Source: Crocinitomicaceae bacterium (lineage in GTDB: Bacteria; Bacteroidota; Bacteroidia; Flavobacteriales_D; Crocinitomicaceae). Taken from it: DNA of 7,148 bases. This document shows, one piece after another, positions 1 to 6,529 of this stretch (within the stretch, counting starts at the first letter, position 1; the number at the start of each line of letters is the position of its first letter). A model generated the notes under the pieces. That model was not told the DNA's origin. It did no database searches and was given only the letters and a program-made list of their open reading frames with translations. The DNA is taken from NCBI GenBank assembly GCA_027084145.1, contig JALWLM010000138.1, positions 1 through 7,148 of the forward strand. Direction: 5' to 3'. Both the position numbers and the translations under genes were made by a program.

Positions 1-21
1 GTAAGTAAAATATTTACATTT

Positions 22-54
22 AAAAATCCAATCGAAAGATTGGATTTTTTATTT
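22..54 (+). terminator. Intrinsic terminator of the upstream unit
   Basis: A perfect 12-bp stem pairs 22-33 with 38-49, closed by a GAAA tetraloop at 34-37. The 3' arm ends in a T run (45-50) followed by ATTT, as expected for a Rho-independent terminator. The 5' arm begins with five A residues, so the structure could also work for transcripts from the other strand. It lies ahead of the first gene of the cluster and probably ends transcription of a gene to the left of the window. What is seen is the hairpin; the function is inferred. Confidence 0.85.
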
Positions 55-133
55 CTAAAAAAAGCAAATTTGATGTTAGTGAAGATTTCATTTTAAATCA
101 CTATTTTTAACCTCAATTAAAAAAAACAATAGA
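51..133 (+). promoter_or_regulatory. Leader and probable promoter region of the five-gene cluster
   Basis: This AT-rich stretch separates the terminator from the first gene, so the cluster's promoter should lie here if the genes form an operon. The Bacteroidetes -7 consensus TAnnTTTG is only approximated, by CAAATTTG at 65-72 and TATTTTTA at 102-109 (one mismatch each), and neither has a well-spaced TTG -33 element. No operator or riboswitch-like fold is evident. The assignment rests mainly on position. Confidence 0.3.
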
Positions 134-844
134 TTGTCCCGTTCAGTTGTTATCATACCGACATATAATGAGATAGAAAACATCGAACGAATGAGTCGAG
201 CCGTAATGGAATTAGGACAATTTGATGTTCTTTATGTTGACGATGCTTCACCCGATGGAACAGCTCAAAAAATTAAAGAACTGCAGGAAGAATTTCCCGA
301 TCGAATTTTTTTGGAAGAAAGAGAAGGGAAGTTGGGATTAGGGACAGCATATATACATGGCTTCAGATGGGCAATAAAAAACGGGTATGATTACATTTTT
401 GAAATGGACTGTGATTTTTCTCATAATCCGAAAGATTTACCACGATTATTAGAAGCATGTGACAAAGAAGGTTTTGATGTGAGTATCGGTTCTCGATATG
501 TAAAAGGAGGAAAAGTCAAAAATTGGCCGTTGAATAGAATTTTAATGTCCTATTTTGCAAGTGTATATGTACGGATAATTTTATGGATTGGGATTAAAGA
601 TACAACGGCAGGATTTAAATGTTATAAAAGAAAAGTTTTAGAAACAATTAATCTGGATGCAATCACATTTAAAGGGTATGCTTTTCAGATTTGCTTAAAA
701 TATGCTGCCATTAAGCATGATTTTAAAATTAAAGAGGTGCCCATTACCTTTATTGATAGAGTGTATGGGGAGTCTAAAATGAGTACGGGAATATTTAAAG
801 AAGCATTTTTTGGTGTTTGGAAAATGAGATGGATGAAATTATAA
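134..844 (+). CDS. Polyprenol monophosphomannose synthase-like family 2 glycosyltransferase
   Basis: This 236-residue GT-A fold glycosyltransferase of the DPM1 (dolichol/polyprenol-phosphate mannosyltransferase) type is predicted to move a sugar, probably mannose from GDP-mannose, onto a polyprenyl phosphate at the cytoplasmic face of the inner membrane. Visible motifs are the N-terminal VVIIPTYNE strand-loop (5-13), DDASPDGT (36-43) for nucleotide binding, a metal-binding DxD-type MDCDFSH (91-97), GSRYVKGG (119-126) and TAGFKCYKR (158-166). The middle residue of the DxD is Cys, where relatives usually have Ala. There is no C-terminal transmembrane domain, so it matches the short soluble DPM1 form. 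The start is a TTG at 134: it places the family motif right at the N-terminus, no in-frame ATG occurs back to the stop at 80-82, and the first internal ATG (191) would remove the first motif. No strong Shine-Dalgarno is present. The family is clear; the exact sugar is inferred. Confidence 0.88.
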   Translation: MSRSVVIIPTYNEIENIERMSRAVMELGQFDVLYVDDASPDGTAQKIKELQEEFPDRIFLEEREGKLGLGTAYIHGFRWAIKNGYDYIFEMDCDFSHNPKDLPRLLEACDKEGFDVSIGSRYVKGGKVKNWPLNRILMSYFASVYVRIILWIGIKDTTAGFKCYKRKVLETINLDAITFKGYAFQICLKYAAIKHDFKIKEVPITFIDRVYGESKMSTGIFKEAFFGVWKMRWMKL

Positions 845-851
845 TTAGAAA

Positions 852-2189
852 ATGAAAAGCATATTAATTAAATCAGGTACAATCGTCAACGAAGGGAAAC
901 AAGAAATAGCCGATATTTTAATAAAAAACGGACGTATAGAAAAAATAGCCAAGGAAATACTTCCGAAAGAAGATTGTGAGATGATCAATGCAGAAGGCAA
1001 GTGGGTTTTGCCGGGGTTCATCGACGATCAAGTTCATTTTAGAGAGCCCGGATTGACACATAAAGCAAATATTTTTACCGAATCGAGAGCAGCTGTAGCG
1101 GGAGGAATAACCTCTTTTATGGAAATGCCGAATACGGTTCCTAATACTTTAACGCAAGAGTTATTACAAGATAAATATGATATAGCATCAAAGTCTTCAA
1201 TTGCTAATTACTCCTTTTTTATGGGGGCTTCAAATGAAAATGTAGAAGAAGTCTTAAAGACAGATCCAAAAACAGTTTGCGGAGTAAAAATCTTCATGGG
1301 GTCATCAACGGGAAATATGTTGGTGGATAATGAACAGACATTAGAAAATTTGTTTTCAAGAGTCCCCATGTTGATTGCTACACATTGTGAAGATGAAGTG
1401 ACAATTAGAACAAATATTGAAAAAGCAAAACAGCAGTATGGAGAAAATGTACCCATAGAACAACATCCTGTTATTCGAAATGAAGAGGCATGTTACCGTT
1501 CTTCTTCAATGGCTGTTCGCTTAGCAAAAAAGCATGGAGCACAATTACATATTCTACATATATCAACAGCGAAAGAATTAGAATTATTTGACAATTCGAT
1601 TCCCTTGGAACAAAAGAAAATTACGGCTGAAGCTTGTGTACATCATCTTTGGTTTACGGATGAGGATTACAAAGAAAAAGGAACATTGATTAAATGGAAT
1701 CCTGCGGTAAAGTCAAAAAAAGACAGAGATGCGATTATGCAAGCAGTGATTGATAATCGAATAGATGTATTAGCTACAGATCATGCACCGCATACGATCG
1801 AAGAAAAACAAAATACTTATTTTAAAGCACCTTCGGGAGGGCCTTTAGTGCAACACGCACTTTTAGCATTATTGGAAAAAGTAAAAGAAGGCGTCTTAAC
1901 GATTGAAAAGCTCGTTGAAAAAGCATCTCATTCACCTGCAATTTTATTTAAAATAAAAGACAGAGGGTATTTGAGAGAAGGATATTTTGCAGATATCGTC
2001 ATTGTAGGAAAAGACAAAGAAAATAAAGTAACAAAAGAAAACATTCTTTATAAATGCGGATGGTCTCCTTTCGAAGGAGTAACCTTTTCCCATGAAATAG
2101 AAACGACATTGGTCAATGGAAATGTTGTTTATCATCATGGCAAAATAATTGATGGAACGTCAGGTAAAAGGTTAAGTTTTAATAGATGA
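852..2189 (+). CDS. pyrC: Dihydroorotase
   Basis: This 445-residue amidohydrolase is predicted to catalyse the reversible cyclisation of carbamoyl-aspartate to dihydroorotate, the third step of de novo pyrimidine synthesis, in the cytoplasm. Seen in order: N-terminal beta-sandwich part (about 1-52); metal/substrate motif GFIDDQVHFREPG (55-67); EMPNT (91-95); GVKIFMGSSTGN (144-155), whose Lys146 is the likely carboxylated metal-bridging lysine; His178 in ATHCED; His236 in LHILHIS; substrate Asn283 in KWNPAVK; and catalytic Asp310 in ATDHAPH. The usual HxH at 60-62 reads QxH here, which I recall as typical of Bacteroidetes dihydroorotases such as that of Porphyromonas gingivalis. Length is normal for the family. 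The ATG lies 7 bases after the glycosyltransferase stop, and the TGA stop overlaps the next ATG, suggesting translational coupling. Allantoinase or hydantoinase is the main alternative, but the overall motif set favours dihydroorotase. Confidence 0.93.
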   Translation: MKSILIKSGTIVNEGKQEIADILIKNGRIEKIAKEILPKEDCEMINAEGKWVLPGFIDDQVHFREPGLTHKANIFTESRAAVAGGITSFMEMPNTVPNTLTQELLQDKYDIASKSSIANYSFFMGASNENVEEVLKTDPKTVCGVKIFMGSSTGNMLVDNEQTLENLFSRVPMLIATHCEDEVTIRTNIEKAKQQYGENVPIEQHPVIRNEEACYRSSSMAVRLAKKHGAQLHILHISTAKELELFDNSIPLEQKKITAEACVHHLWFTDEDYKEKGTLIKWNPAVKSKKDRDAIMQAVIDNRIDVLATDHAPHTIEEKQNTYFKAPSGGPLVQHALLALLEKVKEGVLTIEKLVEKASHSPAILFKIKDRGYLREGYFADIVIVGKDKENKVTKENILYKCGWSPFEGVTFSHEIETTLVNGNVVYHHGKIIDGTSGKRLSFNR

Positions 2190-2545
2190 AACTATTTTTC
2201 TTCATAACGCTTTTATTGATTTGTTATTCTTGTATCAATACGGATGCAGTTAAGCGACCTTCTGCGCCGAAAGACTTAATCCCAAAAGAAAAAATGGAGA
2301 ATATTATGTATGAATTGGGAAAGTTGGAAACAATGGCGGAAAAACAATACGGAACAGTTGATAAATATTATGATATTCTTTTAAAGTCAGGTGATTCGGT
2401 ACTTAGTTCTTTTGATGTTACAAGGGAACAATATTTAAATTCAATACGTTATTATAGTGTTTATCAAAAAGAAATGATTGGAATGCAAAATGAACTTTTG
2501 GAAAGATTGAACAGGGATTTGGGAGAATTAAGAAAAAATAAATAA
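2186..2545 (+). CDS. DUF4296 domain lipoprotein
   Basis: This small 119-residue protein has a lipoprotein signal peptide: Lys2, a hydrophobic stretch (3-12), and a lipobox-like sequence ending at Cys16 (ICYSC), so it is probably lipid-anchored in the envelope. The mature part has the DUF4296 pattern: a Pro-rich start with LIPKEKMENIMYEL (36-49), a central acidic/Tyr-rich helix region, then FDVTREQYLNSIRYY (75-89) and a charged C-terminal helix that may form a coiled coil. Its function is unknown. It overlaps the pyrC stop by four bases (ATGA). From memory, a DUF4296 gene directly after dihydroorotase is a recurrent order in flavobacteria, which supports the call. Nothing visible links it to pyrimidine chemistry, so the linkage may reflect co-expression only. 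The family assignment is by pattern recognition of the conserved stretches. Confidence 0.8.
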   Translation: MKLFFFITLLLICYSCINTDAVKRPSAPKDLIPKEKMENIMYELGKLETMAEKQYGTVDKYYDILLKSGDSVLSSFDVTREQYLNSIRYYSVYQKEMIGMQNELLERLNRDLGELRKNK

Positions 2546-2573
2546 ATTTATTTTAATAAAATACATTCGAAAT

Positions 2574-3638
2574 ATGAAAAGAATAATAAAATCAATGCTA
2601 TTAGTTTGTTTATTACTCCAAGGAGTAATTTACGCTCAAGAAGAAGAGAAAATAGTTCAAGCTAAAGTTATTGAAACAGAAAATGTTTTAGCAGATAAAT
2701 TATACAATAATGGTATAAAAGCATTTAAAGAAGGAAAACATTCCGAAGCGATTAAGTTATTTACCGAAGCTATTTCTAAAAAAGATAGTTTTGATTTAGC
2801 ATATTACAATAGAGGTATTGTACATTATGCACAAAAGAACTATGATCAGGCAATTACGGATTTTAACGAAGCAATAAACCTAAACTCTAAAAATGCCGAT
2901 GCTTATTACCGAAGAGGACGCGCTAAAGAAATGAAAGGAGATAAAGAAAGAGCATTAGCTGATTACCAAAAAACATTAGAAATAGATGCTACTCATGCAC
3001 AAGCGAATTATTTTTTAGGGACCTCATTTTTTTTGAATGAAGATTATGAAAAGGCAGTAGGATACTTTACAAAAGCGATTGAAGGGAAAAAAGATTTTGC
3101 GAAAGCTTATAATGATAGAGCAGGAGCTAAACGAATGTTAAAAGATTATAAAGGAGCGGTAGCGGATTATCACAAAGCAATCATGTATGATGGGAACAAT
3201 GCTTTATATTACAATAATCTTGGTTCTGCACAACGAAAGGACGATAATAAAAGAGGTGCTCTTCAATCTTATTCTAAAGCCATTTCATTAAATCCTGAAT
3301 ATGCAATTGCTTACAATAATCGAGGAAGTGTTTATTATGATATGGAGGAATATGAATCTGCAATTAAAGATTTTTCAAAAGCAATAGAAATTAAAAAGAA
3401 TTATGCTTATGCTTATAACAATCGTGCTGCAGCAAAGTTCAAGTTGAAAAAATATCAAGAAGCGCTAAAAGATACCGATAAAGCGATTGAAATTAATCCG
3501 GATTATGGATATGCTTATATGAATAGAGGTAATATTAAAGAGATGCTTCGAGACGAAAAAGGAGCTTGTGAAGATTGGAATAAAGCAATAGAACTTGGAA
3601 TTAAAAGAGCTAAAATATATACAGGTATTTGTCACTAA
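2574..3638 (+). CDS. Secreted nine-repeat TPR protein
   Basis: This 354-residue protein has a signal peptide (MKRIIKS, hydrophobic core 8-19) with likely cleavage after Ala21, leaving Gln22 as the mature N-terminus. After a short acidic linker (22-39) it consists of nine tetratricopeptide repeats, each exactly 34 residues with no insertions: 40-73, 74-107, 108-141, 142-175, 176-209, 210-243, 244-277, 278-311 and 312-345. Most begin with A-x-A-Y-x-N-R-G and carry the A at position 20 and the A-I pair near the end. The last repeat ends with GACEDWNKAIELG, followed by a short Cys-containing tail, a terminal form common in Bacteroidetes TPR proteins. TPR solenoids bind other proteins, so a periplasmic scaffold role is inferred; the partner is unknown, with the downstream OmpA protein the obvious candidate. 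The ATG at 2574 is 28 bases after the DUF4296 stop, with no clear Shine-Dalgarno. Confidence 0.9.
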   Translation: MKRIIKSMLLVCLLLQGVIYAQEEEKIVQAKVIETENVLADKLYNNGIKAFKEGKHSEAIKLFTEAISKKDSFDLAYYNRGIVHYAQKNYDQAITDFNEAINLNSKNADAYYRRGRAKEMKGDKERALADYQKTLEIDATHAQANYFLGTSFFLNEDYEKAVGYFTKAIEGKKDFAKAYNDRAGAKRMLKDYKGAVADYHKAIMYDGNNALYYNNLGSAQRKDDNKRGALQSYSKAISLNPEYAIAYNNRGSVYYDMEEYESAIKDFSKAIEIKKNYAYAYNNRAAAKFKLKKYQEALKDTDKAIEINPDYGYAYMNRGNIKEMLRDEKGACEDWNKAIELGIKRAKIYTGICH

Positions 3639-3652
3639 TTAAAATAAAAGAA

Positions 3653-5713
3653 ATGAAACGCATATATAGTATTATTGTTTTTGTGTTTTTAGGAACAATT
3701 GTCTTAGCACAAAATGTAGAATTTGATAAAGCCAATTTTAAAGACAGAAAAGATGCTTTTAAAGAAGCCGTTAAAAACTTAGAAAAAGGAGATGAATACT
3801 TTGAAATAGGCCTTCATTTTTTCAAAGAAGCACTTCCTTTTTATGAAAGGGCAAATGAATTTAACCCAAACAATGCAGAATTAAATTATAAATTAGGGAG
3901 ATGTTATTTGGTTACAAAAGACCAAAGAGCACTTTCACATCTTGAGAAAGCACTGAAATTAAATCCGAATGTCGCTGAAGATCTCCAACTCTATCTGGGC
4001 GAAGCGTATCATAAAGAGATGAGGTTTGATGATGCAATAGCTGCATATAGTCAATATCAAAAAGTGGCAATGCAACACTCTGATCCGTATGTTTTGAAAG
4101 ATTTAAATTTAAAAATTAAACAATGCTATAACGGTAAAAAAATCACAAAAAAACCAATCAGGGTTTTTATTGATAATTTAGGAGATAATATTAATACAAA
4201 ATATAATGAATACGGAGCTGTTATTAGTGCAGATGAATCGGTTATTGTTTTTACATCAAGAAGACCCGGTTCCGTGGGAGGAAAAATAGACCCTAATTTG
4301 AATGAATATTTTGAAGATATTTACATCGCAGAGAAAAATGAGGATGGAACATGGGGAAAAGCAGTAAATATCGGAGAACCTGTAAACACTCCTAATCATG
4401 ATGCAAATACAGGAATTTCTCCTGACGGACAACGTTTCTTGATATATATAGGAAAAAAAGGAAACGGGGATATTTATGAGTCTGTTTTGGATGGTAAAGT
4501 TTGGGGAAAACCTGAATCTTTAGGTAAAAATATCAATACAAAAGATTATCATGAACCTTCTGCTTGTTATTCTCCTGATGAACAAATACTTTACTTTGTG
4601 TCTGATAAACCCGGAGGGAAAGGGGGGCATGATATTTATTATTCAAAAAAAGATGAAAAAGGGAATTGGGGAGAAGCCATTAATATTGGAGATGTAATTA
4701 ACACACCGTATGATGAAGAGGCTGTTTATATGCATCCGGATGGAAAAACTTTATATTTCAGTTCTCAAGGACATGAGTCGATAGGAGGTTTTGATATTTT
4801 TAAATCTGTTTATGATGAAAAAACAAAAACATGGTCAAAACCTGAGAACATTGGGTATCCGGTAAATACAACGGATGATGATGTCTTTTTTGTAGTGTCG
4901 GCAAGTGGACGTCATGGTTATTATACTTCAACAACAAAAGATGGTAGAGGATTACGTGATTTGTATATGGTTACTTTCTTAGGGAAAGAGAAAAATATGG
5001 TGCTTAATAATGAAGACAATCTATTAGCAAGTCAAGCAGGAACAATAGAAGAGGTTGCTGTAGCACCGGAAGTTGAAGTACCTGAAGCAAGACTGACTAT
5101 ATTAAAGGGGATCATCTATGATTTTAAGACCAATGAAAAATTAAAAGCGGAAATAGAAATTGTAGACAATGAAACCAATGAAGTTATAGCTCGCTTTCAT
5201 TCCAATAGTGCAACAGGAAAATACCTCGTTTCATTACCTGCAGGTAAAAATTATGGAATTGCAGTAAAAAAAGAAGGATACCTTTTCCATTCCGAAAACT
5301 TTAATATTCCCGATGATCAAGCGTTTCAAACAGTAGAGAAAAATATCGGATTGAAAAAACTTTCAGTCGGAAATAAAATTGTCCTTAATAATATCTTCTT
5401 CGATTTAGACAAGGCTACTTTGCGATCGGAATCAACAGCGGAATTAGAGCGCTTGATTAAGTTAATGAAAGATAATCCGACAATCGTCATTGAAATCGGA
5501 GGACATACGGATTCACAAGGATCAAATCAGTATAATCAATCGTTGTCAGAAAGAAGGGCAAAAGCAGTCGTAGATTATTTAATTAAAGGAGGGATAAACT
5601 CTTCAAGAATGACTTGGAAAGGTTATGGTGAAACAAAGCCGATTGCAACAAACGCAACGCCGGAAGGAAGACAAAAAAACAGACGAACAGAATTTAAAAT
5701 CATAAAGATTTAA
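3653..5713 (+). CDS. PorE-like TPR / beta-propeller / CRD / OmpA envelope protein
   Basis: This 686-residue exported protein is predicted to anchor a periplasmic assembly to peptidoglycan. Domain order: signal peptide (1-19; cleavage after Ala19 leaves Gln20); a TPR-like helical domain (about 30-160); five PD40/WD40-like propeller repeats with cores near 188-206, 252-276, 301-331, 355-384 and 408-440, several separated by NIGxxVNTP-type linkers; a carboxypeptidase-regulatory-like beta domain (about 481-550); and an OmpA C-terminal domain (about 575-686). The OmpA domain has FFDLDKATL, GHTDSQGS and LSERRAKAV; Asp620 and Arg635 sit 15 apart, as in the diaminopimelate-binding pair of OmpA. The order matches PorE (PG1058), a type IX secretion component of Porphyromonas gingivalis, but many Bacteroidetes paralogues share it and no PorP/SprF gene is nearby, so the specific role is uncertain. 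I chose the ATG at 3653, 14 bases after the TPR stop; a TTG at 3629 would add eight residues ahead of the signal peptide and overlap the upstream gene. Confidence 0.9.
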   Translation: MKRIYSIIVFVFLGTIVLAQNVEFDKANFKDRKDAFKEAVKNLEKGDEYFEIGLHFFKEALPFYERANEFNPNNAELNYKLGRCYLVTKDQRALSHLEKALKLNPNVAEDLQLYLGEAYHKEMRFDDAIAAYSQYQKVAMQHSDPYVLKDLNLKIKQCYNGKKITKKPIRVFIDNLGDNINTKYNEYGAVISADESVIVFTSRRPGSVGGKIDPNLNEYFEDIYIAEKNEDGTWGKAVNIGEPVNTPNHDANTGISPDGQRFLIYIGKKGNGDIYESVLDGKVWGKPESLGKNINTKDYHEPSACYSPDEQILYFVSDKPGGKGGHDIYYSKKDEKGNWGEAINIGDVINTPYDEEAVYMHPDGKTLYFSSQGHESIGGFDIFKSVYDEKTKTWSKPENIGYPVNTTDDDVFFVVSASGRHGYYTSTTKDGRGLRDLYMVTFLGKEKNMVLNNEDNLLASQAGTIEEVAVAPEVEVPEARLTILKGIIYDFKTNEKLKAEIEIVDNETNEVIARFHSNSATGKYLVSLPAGKNYGIAVKKEGYLFHSENFNIPDDQAFQTVEKNIGLKKLSVGNKIVLNNIFFDLDKATLRSESTAELERLIKLMKDNPTIVIEIGGHTDSQGSNQYNQSLSERRAKAVVDYLIKGGINSSRMTWKGYGETKPIATNATPEGRQKNRRTEFKIIKI

Positions 5714-5741
5714 TCTTTCTTTAGAAAGAGTTTAAATTTTT
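5714..5741 (+). terminator. Hairpin between convergent genes, possible terminator
   Basis: In the 18-base gap between the OmpA stop and the stop of the opposing methyltransferase gene, 5714-5719 pairs with 5724-5729 (TCTTTC / GAAAGA, loop TTTA). A T-rich run (5731-5741, TTTAAATTTTT) follows on the plus strand. The stem is short and AT-rich, so it is a weak candidate. It may serve either strand, although the minus-strand side has a poorer T tract. A second hairpin (5704-5709 with 5713-5718) covers the OmpA stop codon and shares bases with it, so the two exclude each other. Confidence 0.5.
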
Positions 5742-6499
5742 ATTGTAAAATGTTCTTTTGCTTGTAAATTGACCCTAGGGGAGATAAGTCCCATCCTAAA
5801 TAAGTCAATGGTAAGGTGATAGTCTTCGAATGAAATAATTTCACTCCAAGCTTTTAGCATGTCATCACTCCATCTTATATCGTCTAAAAGCAGTATGGTT
5901 TCATTATGGATATAGGGTTTTATCTTTTCAAGATAATGTAGAAGAGCTTTTCCGTCATGATGTCCATCGATAAACACAAAGTCGAAAACGGGTAAATTCT
6001 GATTTAAAACATGTTCAAAAGTATCATTGATAAATTGAATATTATTTGAACAAAAAGGAGTTATTTTTTCACGGGTATATGCAAACGTTTGAGGACAAGC
6101 TTCAATCGTTATAATATTTGCATTAGGATTACCTTTATGTAAATGTAAAGTGCCAACGCCTAAAGAAGTTCCTAATTCTAAAATATTTTGAAAAGAATAA
6201 TGTTTCGAAAGTTGATAAAGTAAGTACCCGTATTTTCCTTTGGAAGAACTTGTTTTTAAAATCTGTTTGACTTTTCTCAGATTAGACAGACGTTTGGATC
6301 CTGCTCCGAAATCCTTTATTTCCAAGGTTGTAGAATCTTTCGATAAACATGAAATATATTGCTTGATTAATCTTAAATCTTCTTCTGAAAAGGGTGTACG
6401 AAGGCATTGGTCAACAAATTCAAAGACGTAAGGTGAATGAATACCATGTCTCCCCTTTGCTTTCCATTTATATTTTATATATTCGGAAATTATATTCAC
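5732..6499 (-). CDS. Class I SAM-dependent methyltransferase
   Basis: This 255-residue cytoplasmic protein has the Rossmann-type core of the Methyltransf_24 / O-methyltransferase-like group. Seen: an N-terminal HGIHSPYVFEF segment (18-28) and DFGAGSKR (63-70), both of which I recall as recurrent in Bacteroidetes members; SAM-binding motif I ILELGTSLGVGT (106-117); the acidic residue after strand 2, Glu133 in TIEA (131-134); FDFVFIDGHHDG (172-183); and LLLDDIRWSDDM (203-214). The substrate cannot be deduced; a small molecule or lipid hydroxyl is as likely as anything else. The start is a GTG at 6499-6497: an in-frame stop lies just upstream at 6511-6509 with no ATG between, and this start keeps the family's N-terminal segment. 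The gene converges on the OmpA gene and diverges from the DUF4301 gene with only 30 bases between starts, so its promoter probably overlaps the DUF4301 coding region. Confidence 0.88.
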   Translation of the reverse strand: MNIISEYIKYKWKAKGRHGIHSPYVFEFVDQCLRTPFSEEDLRLIKQYISCLSKDSTTLEIKDFGAGSKRLSNLRKVKQILKTSSSKGKYGYLLYQLSKHYSFQNILELGTSLGVGTLHLHKGNPNANIITIEACPQTFAYTREKITPFCSNNIQFINDTFEHVLNQNLPVFDFVFIDGHHDGKALLHYLEKIKPYIHNETILLLDDIRWSDDMLKAWSEIISFEDYHLTIDLFRMGLISPRVNLQAKEHFTIKI

Positions 6500-6529
6500 A
6501 GGCGAAAGTTACAATTTTTGAGAATAAAG

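Noticed and set aside
5..17. Small inverted repeat GTAAA-ATA-TTTAC
   Set aside because: A 5-bp AT-rich stem with a 3-base loop is expected by chance in this composition.
1..96. Frame 1 is open from the left edge to a TAA at 94-96 and could be the tail of an upstream gene
   Set aside because: It runs through the perfect terminator hairpin and gives a low-complexity peptide; the region is better read as intergenic.
1208..1456. 82-codon minus-strand open frame inside pyrC
   Set aside because: It is fully antisense to conserved dihydroorotase sequence and shows no recognisable domain; a shadow frame.
1944..2138. 64-codon minus-strand open frame inside the end of pyrC
   Set aside because: Antisense to the conserved pyrC C-terminus, aromatic-rich composition typical of the reverse of A-rich coding DNA.
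2548..2561. AT-only inverted repeat TTTATT-TT-AATAAA between the DUF4296 and TPR genes
   Set aside because: A two-base loop and pure A/T stem make a stable hairpin unlikely; not supported as a terminator or operator.
3629..3652. Upstream TTG start adding eight residues to the OmpA protein
   Set aside because: It overlaps the TPR gene and puts extra residues before an otherwise standard signal peptide; the ATG at 3653 fits better.
4190..4970. Repeated motifs in the OmpA gene as a possible DNA tandem repeat
   Set aside because: The repetition is at protein level (PD40 propeller blades) with diverged DNA, so it is explained by the domain.
6240..6431. 63-codon plus-strand open frame inside the methyltransferase gene
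   Set aside because: Antisense to conserved methyltransferase sequence, with no own motif or start signal.
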